Below, in pieces: positions 22,725-35,087 of a stretch of 64,000 nucleotides of DNA. The DNA is taken from positions 136,989 through 200,988 of the forward strand of contig RHPI01002823.1 in the NCBI GenBank assembly GCA_009103225.1, read 5' to 3'. Position numbers and translations under genes: made by a program. The DNA comes from Chlorokybus atmophyticus (lineage: Eukaryota; Streptophyta; Chlorokybophyceae; Chlorokybales; Chlorokybaceae). Position 1 is the first letter of the stretch. Each line of letters begins with the position of its first letter. Under the pieces are notes generated by a model. The model had not been told where the DNA came from. It did not search any database and saw only the letters and a program-made list of their open reading frames with translations.

Positions 22725-23290
22725 CTACACCAGAAGCGGCCTGGTGGCCTGCTCTTCAAGCTTTGCCAAGTGCGCTTCTGCCTGCAAGCACAAATCCATG
22801 CACTGCTCAATGAAGGTGAGCTCTCTGCTCAATTGAAGGCGAGCAGAACACTGAACCACACGGAGGCCATGAAGCACTCCCCAAAGGAGCCATCCTGGTG
22901 CTGCCACGCTCCCGCATACAATTATATAGCATTGAGGTGTGACACAACCTAACCATTCCTTCTTCACCTTGAGTGTGATGGGGTGTTTGGGCCCCAAGTG
23001 CATCCGGTATAGCTTGCCTATGAGAGCAGCCACGGGCACGGCCTCCGCCGCCACGGCGCGCTCTACAGGTAACGGCGCGTGCACCTGTACTTAATATTGA
23101 GTTACCAAGTCATCGGATGTTGGGGAGCATCCTCGGCATGTGTGCTGTTGGCTCATGAGAGTGTACGGGTATGGACCCCCTTACTTTGATTCTTTCTGCC
23201 AAAGGCTGCAGCAACGACTGGCGAGCGAGACCGCCAACGGAAACACCCTCTGCTGCCTGCAGCCCGCCGTAACACGCCCTACGCACACGT
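22725..23290 (-). CDS. Small unidentified protein, possibly TPR-like
   Basis: Three minus-strand exons are plausible. The first ends near 23197 (GGLARQSLLQPLAERIK) before a GTAAGG donor. The second runs from about 23070 to 22967 (VHAPLPVERAVAAEAVPVAA, then KLYRMHLGPKHPITLKVK). The third is about 22823-22725 (RELTFIEQCMDLCLQAEAHL) and ends with TAG. LGPKHPITLKV resembles the loop between helices in kinesin-light-chain-type or SMYD-type TPR regions; that is only a resemblance. The gene converges on the exostosin gene with about 310 bases between stops. The 5' end is not defined. Confidence 0.45.
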
Positions 23291-24544
<1,254 letters not shown>

Positions 24545-27500
24545 ATGGGTCGGAGGAAGGCGGTGGTGGGGCTGTGTGTGTGTGTGTGGCTGTGGGTTCG
24601 GCTGTCTCTGGCGGCATGGACGGCGTCAACTGCCCTTGCTGCAGCCGCGGTGAGCAGCTGAACTTTATTTTTGCTAGCTTAAGCTTTGCTTTGGGATTGA
24701 ATGAGTATACTGTTGATCACTAGGGAGGATGTGTATTGGTATGACTCGAACACAGAACTTTCCTGATTGTCATGACAGTCAATGTTAGCTAGCTAGCTAG
24801 CACACGTGTTGGGTGCTAGTAGTTGTTGGTACCGTGTTACAGTTGCTGTTGCTGCCTTTTCTTTGATGGTACCGGCTCTAGCACTCGTAACTGATATTGT
24901 TATGCGTCTAATACTGGTATTACTGTTGCTATCTTACAATTGTTATGGTATCATCACAAATGTGTCAGTCCAGTTGCAGCTGTTGGTGTCTTTCACTCTC
25001 TGGGCACTCAGTGCGTATCCCCTCGCAGGCCAGCATGTCAACACCAGTTCGTCCCATGATGAGCAGGTCAGTGTGGATACATGCCTCCCTTGTTCAAACG
25101 AAGGTCTAACTTGCAAGTGCACAACAAAACATACGCGTGTTGGGACGTATTTGCGTGCGTGCGCATAGTGGGAGGTGTTCTTGTGTATGTGTGTGTAGGA
25201 CGGGGGGGGGGTACATTCTGTGGACTTGTTGTGCATGTTTATGCGAGCAAATGCACCAGCATATGAGGAATGCTGTTGACACACACATGCATACGCACAC
25301 GCACGCACACTCTAAACTGGTTGTGCATGTTTACGCGTGCAGTTGCACCATAACAGGTACATGGTGTTGATGCACGCACGCACACGCATGCATGCGTACA
25401 CGCACCCACACACAAACCTTGGTACACACAACTCTCAACTTTTGCATGTTCACAACAACACAGGGCGTGTCCATACACGATGTGGGTTGAGAGCGTGTCC
25501 GATCCAACAACCTCCTCATCAGAAACCTATTCTCTTCCCGAAGTGATTTACTTAGACAACTCCACCACTTACTCCTTCCTGGTCAAGTTCAAGCCACTAT
25601 TCAGTCAAGAAACCGCTTCATCACTCTTAACCGAGCTTCGCCCCTGCGATTCCCCGTTCGAACTGCTTTCCAGCTTGCAACTAACTGCTTCAGTGCAGCC
25701 ACCTCAGGTCAGTCACCTAACCGACTAGCTATCTTCCACCACCCTGGTTACCTGACTGACTTCAGCCCTGGCCCTTTGCAGTTTGTTGAGGTTAAGGTGG
25801 TGAGACGGTTGGATTTGCTGGAGATGGTGGCCGAGTTCTCAGTCACACTGACTGAGCTCGGTCAAGCGTGGGGCTTTGAAGTGGCGCCTGCGACCGCGAT
25901 CACCTTGACTGCGGTTAGTCCGGCAGGCGGGGTTGAGGAGACGCTGGCTAACTTAACTGTTCTGAGCACGTGTGAGCCGGGACGTGGCCTCGCATTGGAC
26001 CCCACTCTGACTACATGCAGGCAAGCGCGCACACGCACACGCACACGCACACGCGCACACACGCACACTCACTCACTCACTCGGCACATGCACATATGGA
26101 GAGACATGCGTGCACACGAGTCGCAAGGTTGAGCTGATGCACGCACTCGAGGGCGGTGACTACATGCATGAGCGGTACGCATGTGCTCATACGTCACTCC
26201 ACATCCAGCACATCCCTACAACCGCGTCCGAGAGCGCAACTGCACATGCATATGCATGCCCACACGCATGTGCATAGTATTATCACACACAGCCATACAC
26301 GCGCATGCACACACACACAACTCGCTTCACGTAACACCACAGCCAACTCCATCTCTCCCTTTCCCGACCAACAACAGTCCCAACTGCGCCACCAACGGCG
26401 CGGACATCTGCTGCTACTTTGACGACATCTTGTCTCCCATCGCCTCCCTCACCCTCCACTCCCTCCCCCACTCCAACTACACTCTCCCCTACTCCCTCAT
26501 CCCCGTCGCGACGGGCCCCTCACTATCGCACATGGCCGCGTTGTCCCCGCAAGAGAGCGCGCGGTTCGGGGACGGAGGGAGACGACCCATGTACGCGATC
26601 ATAGGGTGTCCGGCGGAGTATGAGAGAGGGGTCGTGAGTGATGGTGCCGTGAGAGAGATGGGATGCAGCATCACGTTTGTCTGCTCGCAAGGTGCGCTTG
26701 GGCGTGCGTGTGGGTGCGGGTACATGCACGTGCGCGTGCGCGTGGGGTGTTTCTGTGCGTCCGCATGCATGGGGTCTGTGCATGTATGTGCGTGGTGTGG
26801 GTGTGTGAGTCAAGCATGCGTGGGCGCGCGTGGGCGCGTGGGCTCGCAAGTGTTTCCATGCATGGGTGTGTGCTTGTGTGGGTGTGGTGCACGTGCGCCT
26901 GCGTGATCAGACTGCTCAACAGCTGCAGTGAAGCAGGTGGTAGTGTAGGGAAACTTGAAGCTTTCACCTACTGATTTGCAATACCGACATGGTCTCAACT
27001 CATCATGCAGTTCATGCTTGACCTCCAGTTAAGCAATCACGTACTCAACATCCAAACAAGACAGGTAGGTCCAGCACTCATCCAAATGCAACCGACTCAA
27101 ACCCACGACACCCATAATCACTCCGTGCGTGCACTCTCGTCTCTAAAAACACTTACTCTCAGCTACTAACTGTACAATATCCAGGAGTTGTAACCTCTCT
27201 CTCTCTCTCTCGCTCTCTCTCTCAGGTTCTCCGTGCGCCGGCATCATCCCCCACTTCCCCCTCCCCCCCTCCCTCTTCATCGCCTTCGCCCTGTCTAGCC
27301 TCGACTCCTACTCGGAGTCGTACTGCACGCTGCGCGGGTCCGTCACAGTGCGGCTGTTCGGGACGCCGCCGTCGATCGGGGTGGCCGCCGCGCCCACGTT
27401 CTCGACGCTGGGAGGTGAGGGGGGGAGGGATGGAGTGGGTGGGTGGGTGGATGGGTGCTTGCTTGTGTGCCAGTGGGCGTGTGCATGCGTATGCTGTTGC

Positions 27501-27916
27501 TTGAATCCATGCGTGTGTCCATGGCTTCCATGCGGCATAGCCATACCGTCATGTGTTGGGGTAGTGTGTGCGTCAAGTGCGTCATGGTGTGATGATGATG
27601 GATACTATGCTTGATGAACAGTCACTATAATGCCAATTGCGTGGCTAGCTACGAATCAATCAACCATGTCAACTACACCAAATACACCGGTACCGTTTGC
27701 ACGACTGTTTACCACGCGAGATTATCAAGTGGTGTATCAACCAGACGCTGCTGTTGTTGGACATTTCCCGTCGCATTTACAAATCTATGCGCTTGCGTAC
27801 TCTACACAGGTCTGTTGTTGGTGAGTTTGGGCGTATTCGTGGTGTTGAAAATGATGCGGCCAGGGTTCAGGCAAGGGATCCACTTTGAGCTAATGGAAGC
27901 CAAGAAAGAAAATTGA
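24545..27916 (+). CDS. Predicted single-pass membrane protein with signal peptide, family unrecognised
   Basis: ATG at 24545 opens a classical signal peptide (VVGLCVCVWLWVRLSLAAW). Exon 1 ends at 24649 before GTGAGC. Likely later exons: about 25029-25065, 25463-25707 (YSLPEVIYLDNSTTYSFLVK), 25782-26020 (FVEVKVVRRLDLLEMVAEFS, ending in a Cys-rich CEPGRGLALDP stretch), 26378-26691 (Cys-rich ADICCYFDDILSPIASLTLH), about 27009-27062, 27225-27413 and about 27609-27916. The intron 26021-26377 appears to be GC-AG. The last exon has a hydrophobic segment (LCACVLYTGLLLVSLGVFVV), then a basic, short tail and TGA. The topology would be a large extracellular or luminal N-terminus with a short cytoplasmic tail. 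The reading frame of the last exon is not certain. I do not recognise the family. Confidence 0.6.
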
Positions 27917-28203
27917 TGCCATTCTGTGATTATCATATGCGTTACATAGTGTACAAACTACTGACACACCTTTCAACCAGATTACGTAGGTACGCACCAG
28001 TAGTACATAACCAATGGTAGAGTTGCTCAAACAAGCAAACTCAGAGTTCAGCTCAATGCGGACAAAGCAAATGTATAAGCACACCAAGCACATCATGTAC
28101 ATAGGTGACAAAGCATGTTGTGCCCGCCTAATGCTCGTGAACATTGATGTGTGAGATTGTATCACTTCGCTGATGTACACCTAATGCTATTATATTAAGC
28201 TCA

Positions 28204-28258
28204 TCACAGCTTGTCATAGGTGGGTCTGAAAAGACTAGGCTCTCCAGCCTTGTCGTTC
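28204..28258 (-). CDS. Terminal exon of a minus-strand gene
   Basis: An acceptor (TTGTGACAG) is followed by an open frame reading NDKAGEPSLFRPTYDKL and a TGA stop at 28204. It could be the last exon of the C-type-lectin gene upstream, which would make that gene about 1.1 kb longer, or belong to a separate small gene. It converges on the membrane-protein gene ending at 27916. Confidence 0.35.
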
Positions 28259-29339
28259 CTGTCACAACACAAGCTTATCAGCGTCAACAGTTGCTAAGTT
28301 CAAATATTCGTACCAACAAGTATACTACAGAAATGCTCATGTCACGCTTGCTCGCAACGCGCCCATGGTCATCATTTATTAACTGCCACCCACTCGCGCA
28401 CTCACACTCTCATGCACCCATTACTACCCTAAGTACTCGTGCACTCACAACCTCACACCCACACTGCCATCTTGGCATTATAATACTGCATCCACCTCGG
28501 TTGTTAAGCATCACCGTAATGATGACACTCACTCCGCATAATTGCACTACCTCAGTACCACATCATTGCCAAGGCCTACAAATTCAAAGCACGAACGCGG
28601 CATGCACTGCGTTGCACGTAAAGAATGTGTGCGGATGCATGCTTGTTTATTGAGTGTACAAAAGGGGTGTGCTACTATGTGTGTATCTTGATGTATATGC
28701 ATGCGCATAACATGTATGATACAGGATATGGTACTAGTGCGTATGGCGCACCAGTCCAAATGCGCACACACAGACACACACAACAGCCAACCGACTATCA
28801 CAGATACACCACCAACTCCAGCCACACATACATCTCACCGTGTGTGCACGCCCGCTCTGTTTTGCACGGATAAAGGTGTTTAGCTGTTTGTGTGTGCTAG
28901 TTTGCATTCCGCATTCCGCATTCCACAACTTGGACAGGAGCTGCACAAACGTCATCCTCAATGAAGTGGCAAGGAACCCAACATGTACGTCACTAATGTG
29001 TACACACATTAGCTCACAGTCACACTACTCGAATACCCTGTTAGTAATCGCAACTCCAGCCATACCATGCAAACCCTGTACATGTGACTCTGTTATGCAA
29101 ATGCACACAAGACACTTGTGTGCGTTTGCGTAAGAACCGTACCGCCCTTCACTCTGCTGATAGCGTTACATGCCAAGGTCACATGCATGCTGACGAGAGC
29201 ACAACACACTTCCTCAACCACGCCTCCTCGTGCTACTGCACAGAGACGTTGCCGAAGGTGGCAATTGCCAGCAATGGTGAGCACTACATGCCATACGTCA
29301 CTGAAGACACACGCATCTGTATTTGTACCTGTCGATGTC
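28259..29339. other. Stretch without a confident gene
   Basis: No clear exon was seen. A short minus-strand stretch near 29240-29285 (PLLAIATFGNVSVQ) could be an exon linking the lectin gene to the terminal exon at 28204-28258. A triplet of the word GCATTCC lies near 28905-28925. Confidence 0.35.
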
Positions 29340-31277
29340 TCAGTTGATAGTGACTGCAAGCGAGCGTTGAAACGTTTTTCCAGCTACAATCTCAACTGAC
29401 GGGGATACTGAATCAACAACATAGGTTACATGCACTTGCGGACAACAATGGAGCGAGCGTGCTGGTATGTACGAGCATAGTAACTTGCCAGGTGTGAGGT
29501 CGGAGCGCACCATGAGTGCAGCCTTCGTGTTGGGGAAGTTTGCCAGGTCCTGCGTCATAAGTTATGCGGTGATGGTCACGTCGCTGGCGTACTTCGCACT
29601 GCCATACACGTACCGGAACGAGTCCGCTAAACTGTATATGTTGTCTGCAATTACACAGTATGTGAGCATTGCTGCGCGACTGCTGCACTGCTACCCACAA
29701 CCAACATTGACTGCACGTACTGCCACAGATGGCTATCTGCCACACTCCGGTGCCGGCAGTAAATGTGCTGGTGCCTGGCGTTGTTGCAGCAATGTCTGCC
29801 AACTGGAAGTTGACAGCTGTTTGCGGCGTTGGAGGTGGCGTTGGAGATGGTGGAGGCGATGGTATTGGCATTGGTAGCGGTGGAGACCGAGATGCTGGAG
29901 ACTTTGACCACTTTGGTGGCGGCGGTGGAGGGGATGGTGGAGGCTTGGGTGGAGGCGGCGACCGCTTCGGAGGCGGTGGTGACCGCTTTGGTGGAGGCTT
30001 AGATGGAGGAGGTGATGATGTGGGTGGAGGCGAGAAAGGGGGTCCAACTGTCTGGGGCACTACAGCGACCAGGGGTCAGATGACAACATGCGTATGTGTG
30101 CGCGCTGGAGCTTACACGTGTACACAGTACACCAGTGGAATCACAGAAGTGTGTGTGGGTGCGTAATGTATGTTTTCAGCAGAGCAGACGATGGGCCTTT
30201 TGCTGTCGCAGAGGTCATCATCCCAAGTGCCCGGATGATCGGGTGGCTGGTTGCCGTAGCCAACCATGAACACGCAGTATTTGTTACGGCTTGGGTATGT
30301 GTTGTCCGGCTCATAGAAGTTGTCGTTGTCAATCCACCAGTCCTGATATGACGCCTGAGAAATTGTGCCTGCAGATGTGGTGCATGAACACATATGTGAT
30401 AGTGGAAGTTTCATGGTAGCAGTACAGAGCCAGCACAAGCCTACAACAAGACAAGATGATGCACGTGTGGCAGCTGCAAGCATAGTCAAAACGCAAACAA
30501 GGCCAACAACAGGCCTGTGACAGCAACAACCACGATAGCAACAATGGCAACAGCTACATCTCTTGCTCACCGTGCCCCAGGCGTGGCCACCCCATTTGAA
30601 GAGGTTGACGCGCGCTGGGCATTGTGCTTCAGTTGGGGGAGGACAAGGCAGAGCGTCCCACATCGCCGTCAATCTCAGAGTCACGAGACATGCCAATCCT
30701 AGATTGTGTTGTAACACGACATGCTCAATTCTTGTTGTGGCGCAGTAGTTACCACTTGCTGCAAGGAGCCAACAGGTTGTACCAGACGGTCATGTAGGGT
30801 TGAATCTGGTCGTAGATGGTATTCCTCTCAGCCAGACTGAACATCTACGCGAGGGTCCCACCAATGCTTTCGCAGTGGAGTTGACCTTCGTTCCATGTGA
30901 ACTGCTGGCTGTCGTCAACTGAGTAGTAGTCTCCCCTGCAAGCGTTTGTCACAGTTAGCTTCTGCGTCTTACACAAGGCAAGCACTCATATTCGCTCTCA
31001 CTCACGTTGCTGCATTAATGAAAGGGAAGCAGTAGCACGGCGTGTTGGGGTTGATGGCATCGACTGCAAGACAGCGCGCACCGTTGGAGTCCTGAGTAGG
31101 GCAGGCGCCTGCTTACAAACACAACAACTGAAGTCAGCGAAGGGTGGTCGTGCAAAGACACACGCACAAACCAAACCAGTGACAACCACCTTTAGTGGGC
31201 AAGAAGTTAGCACTGAGCAGCATGAACAACAAGCTGGTCCATACAATACAAAGACCTGCTTGCCACCATGAACCCAT
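29340..31277 (-). CDS. C-type-lectin domain protein with pherophorin-like proline-rich stretch
   Basis: ATG at 31277 opens a signal peptide (GLCIVWTSLLFMLLSANF). A second exon near 31109-31005 is Cys-rich (GACPTQDSNGARC). The C-type-lectin fold is spread over three exons: near 30940-30775 (FTWNEGQLHCESIGGTLA, then MFSLAERNTIYDQI), near 30690-30590 (VNLFKWGGHAWGT) and about 30348-30120 (ASYQDWWIDNDNFYEPDN, then WDDDLCDSKRPIVC). A proline-rich exon (about 30060-29860, KRSPPPPKPPPSPPPPPPK) resembles pherophorin or Hyp-rich wall glycoproteins. A beta-rich C-terminus (DSVSPSVEIVAGKTFQRS) ends with TGA. Likely a secreted extracellular-matrix lectin. Frame problems: in-frame TAG at 30845-30847 inside the lectin fold, a one-base break near 30660, and TAA at 29562-29564. 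Either the gene is decayed or the draft sequence has errors. Confidence 0.7.
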
Positions 31278-32774
31278 GACGGTCTATCTGCTGGAGACAA
31301 CCTACGGACAAACTCACCAAATGCAGTGGCAGCGCATGCAGCTCTTACCAGGTTATGCAGCGTGAGTGCTCACAATAAGTGACAGACGACTATAAGCTGT
31401 CAGCGTGGGCCGCATATAATATCTGTGCTTGCCTGACTGGCAGGAAGTGACCGGCGTCAACGCATTTACAGGCATTAGTGATGATCACGCATTCACAAAC
31501 TACCACATGCGGCTACCGCTTGGCAGGCTGATTGCTAGCTGAACACTGGTCCTGGCGTGTTCTGCACTCAGTTCTGCCGTACAACGGAGCTGGTGATTGC
31601 TTGTATAAGCCGCAATGGGGCGAATGACAAGGCGACGACAATGGTACTTCCCAAGACGACAAAGCTGCTGAAACACACACTCTGGTGCTAAACTACCAGC
31701 CCTGCCAAGCCAGTCACCTGAGCTAATGGCATGACCAGACGCAAGTCTTGCTGCGACAGATTGTGGACTTTGCCAAATGCCACTGCCGTAGCTTTGTCTC
31801 TACACCTGCTATGTCACTCAAGCACAAAGCAGCTCCCGTGTGACATGACTGACCACTTCACACCCAATCTTCCCTGATTTGACATGTTGCGTACCTCAGG
31901 AGACATGCTTTCCCAGCAGCACGCTATTAGGAGAGCGGCAAGCAGTGGAGCGCTGACTACCGCCTGCTCCGAACAGGGCGTCAGCCTGGCCATGGCCGGC
32001 CGCCTCCTCCTCGTCCGCCTCCATCTAGACCTAGCATACTCTGCGCTCATAGCTAGGCACGAGAGCAGCGTTGTGTAAGCTGAATGCTATGAAGCTGGCT
32101 CGCAGGCCTACACTTAAATCCTAATCATCCTTGGACGACATGGATGGAGGCATGTATGGTGGAACCATGATGGTGCACCATGCATGATCAGCGAGAAAAC
32201 GACATCCTGGTGATGCTGGGCAACATGCTAATGGCACACAGTATTCTTAAATGCCTAAGAAATCATGTGGTCTTACGCCGCTCAGTAGGTAACCTGATTT
32301 ACGTAATACGGCAGATGTATGCTGCGTGACAATCATGACACGTGTCTTGTCACAACAGGGCGCATTGCCTGATCATGCCGTAGCGTTGCCCCTGCCAACC
32401 TGCCAGGTGCTAAAGTAAGAAAGTCGCAATTTGCTTCAGGGGATAAGAGATGACTACATTGAGGGAGGGGGGCTTACTAAGGCGATAGGGTTTCGGCGCA
32501 CGTTGCGATGGATGAGAATGGGGGGCAGGTGGCAGATTGTCGCCGCTGCCACGTGGCGGTATGAGCGCGGCTTCGGCGGCGGTGGCGGCGACGGTGATCA
32601 GAAAGAAGAGGTAAGAAGGGGCGCTGGCGGGGTGGGGCGGGGAGAGAGGGGAGGCCTGGCTGCTTGTTGACGAGTGTGTGTGCCTGCCTTGCCAGAATCC
32701 AGAGTGAGGGTTTAGGCTTTACCAAGCACAAGGCGTCCACAACTACCGCCTCTTCCGGCTTGTCGTCCTCAGGC
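31278..32774. other. Divergent intergenic region between the lectin gene and the penta-EF-hand gene
   Basis: No confident gene was seen. A minus-strand open frame at 31902-32050 (RWRRTRRRRPAMARL, then VSAPLLAALLIACCW) ends at a GTACGC donor and could be a 5' exon of the lectin gene. A plus-strand stretch near 32510-32610 ends at a GTAAGA donor and is probably 5' untranslated exon of the downstream gene. Confidence 0.35.
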
Positions 32775-35087
32775 ATGTACGGGGCGCCATATCAGGGAGG
32801 GGGGCTGGCGCCGTCGGCGCCGCCGATGGCAGGAGGGCAGGGCGGTGCACCGCAGCCGGGAGCGGGCTATGGCGCGGCAGGCTACGGCGCCCCGCCGCCG
32901 TATGGCAGCGCCTCACCTTATGGCGCCGCCGCCCCTGGCCCTGCTGGCGCTGTTCCTCCACCGCAGCAGCAGCAGCGCCCCTACCAACAGCCTTACGGCG
33001 TCCCCGCTCCGCCTCCGACCGGCTATGGAGCTGCCGCACCTCCACCTCAGGTACTATATGAGCCACGTCAATGGCGATGCAGCTGCTGCTTCCGCTTTTG
33101 CAACGTCAATGCCCAATCAATGTAGCTCTCTTCCTGTTGTTTTTGTATCGTTTGTTTACGTTTGTTTCACCTCTGGTTTCAACGTGGTTGGCTACCTCTC
33201 ATACAGGGGTCCTTTTCAACCTGTTGCAGTGCATAACTCAATCAAGTCACTTGGTAATCGTTGTCTCAGGCTGTGTTTTTTGACAAATGGCAGTTAAAAC
33301 CTGGTTGGCGCACAGATAGGTCGCCTACAGCTTGATTACTACATTTGCTGTGTGGCTTGCGAGTTTTAGAAATTTTCTGCCGCTCCTACAATGCACCAGC
33401 TGACACCGTTGTGTGGTTTACATGTCACCTCCAAGTCTTATTCCTGCCTTGTCTTGATTGTTTTGCACTGGGGTGGGTTGTCCCTAACATGTGGTGTTGA
33501 AACATGTGTCATTTGCAGTACGGCACGGCACCGTCTGCACCAGGTGGCGCACCTCATTTGACTCACCAGTACAGCACAGTGGGCGGAAGCTATGGCCAGC
33601 CACCGCAGCAGCAGCAACAACCACTCACGGGTTATGCCACGCCGCCGCCTGCAAGCACACACGCAGCAGCGGCGCCACAGTACGCGCAGCAGCAGCAGCA
33701 GTATGACGCCAGTTATGCTGGCGGCTATGCTGCGCAGGGCGCTGCTGCCGGTTATGGTGGCGCGGCTCCTGGCCCTGCCGGCTATCCCGGCCCACCAGCG
33801 CCAGCTGCCGGCGCATATGGCTACGGCGCACAGCCTCAGGCCCCTCCCGCAGCACCAATTGCACCCAAACCGGTGGGTGCACTGGGGTGGTAACTGACCC
33901 AACATGCACAAGATATGACACGTGTTGCGCGCATGTGTGTCAGTATGGTTTTGCTGTTTTGTCTTGCACAAGGAACTGTGTTGCGCGCGCGTGTGTGTAC
34001 GTACACATATGCACCCAAGAATACTAGGACATGCACACATTACCAACCAGTGACGCATGCAATGTCAAGTGGGTGTTATCTTGCAGTTGTGTGGGTGTTA
34101 CTGAGTGTACCTTTGCATGCACGCTTGTAACAGCTTAGCATCATGCACATGCTGTTGGCCAACTGTTTGATGTTGGCAATACGCAGTCGTTCACGGCCAC
34201 GCCGGCAGAGTTGGACTCTTGGTTCAGGTCTGCGGACTCGGACAGGAATGGTGAAGTGGATGAGCGTGAACTTCAGCAGCTTCTAACGCATGGCACTTCT
34301 GACCCGTTCAATCCACAGACCATCAAGCTCATGATCAAGATGTTCGATACAAAAAACTCTGGCAGAATAGGTATGTAGTTGACAACCCACGCCTTGCGCA
34401 CATACATACTTCATCTTCCTGCCAAGTATGCTGACTTGTGCATGATTTTGGTGCAAAAGGATTCCCGGAGTTTCAAGCCCTGTGGAAGTATCTTCATGAC
34501 TGGAAGGTACGTGTGTGCCTTTGCATACGTAATTGCCATTGTCGGTACTCATGTCAGCTGCATCTGTGCATTTCCAGGTGTGTTTCGATGGGTTTGATAG
34601 GGATAGAAGCGGCAGCATTGACGCTGGAGAGCTGCAGACTGCTCTGCGATCGTTTGGGTACTCGCTGTCACCCGCACTCATTCAGACACTGGTGGGTTCA
34701 TCCACCATGGCTGGACTAGGTCTTTTCAGATCCATAGTTTTCTGGCTCTCTGTCATGCATTGTGCCTTTCATGCTTGCTTCCCTGAGGCAACTGGTTTGT
34801 GTGGCAGATGTCCAAGTTTGACCGCTCAGGTCGTGCGGCTGCCATCCGCTTGGACGACTTCATGCAGTGAGTGCCTATGCTTGCACATTGTTGCCCGGCA
34901 GCTACCCTAATAGCCCTGGTTATGGATGTGTATCACTGGACTCATTTGTATCTTACACGACAGGTGTTGTGTCCTGCTTCAAGGTTTCACGGATCGCTTC
35001 AGGAAGCACGACACTCGTCAAGACGGCAATGCCACGCTGTCATATGAGACGTTCCTGCAGATCATCTTGACATTTGTCACAGTTTAG
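32775..35087 (+). CDS. Penta-EF-hand calcium-binding protein (peflin/ALG-2 type)
   Basis: Penta-EF-hand proteins bind calcium and regulate vesicle and membrane events. ATG at 32775 starts a long Gly/Ala/Pro/Tyr/Gln-rich tail over two exons (to about 33052 and 33518-33870), as in peflin. EF-hand exons follow. One near 34186-34371 contains DSDRNGEVDERELQQLL and MIKMFDTKNSGRI. One near 34450-34506 contains FPEFQALWKYLHDWK. One near 34578-34690 contains FDGFDRDRSGSIDAGELQ. One near 34809-34868 contains MSKFDRSGR. The last, from about 34965, contains FRKHDTRQDGNATLSYETFL, and the gene ends with TAG at 35085. Order and spacing match the ALG-2/peflin fold. The N-terminal tail is longer than in ALG-2, which favours peflin-like. 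In-frame sequence upstream of 32775 is open, so an earlier start cannot be excluded. Confidence 0.9.
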
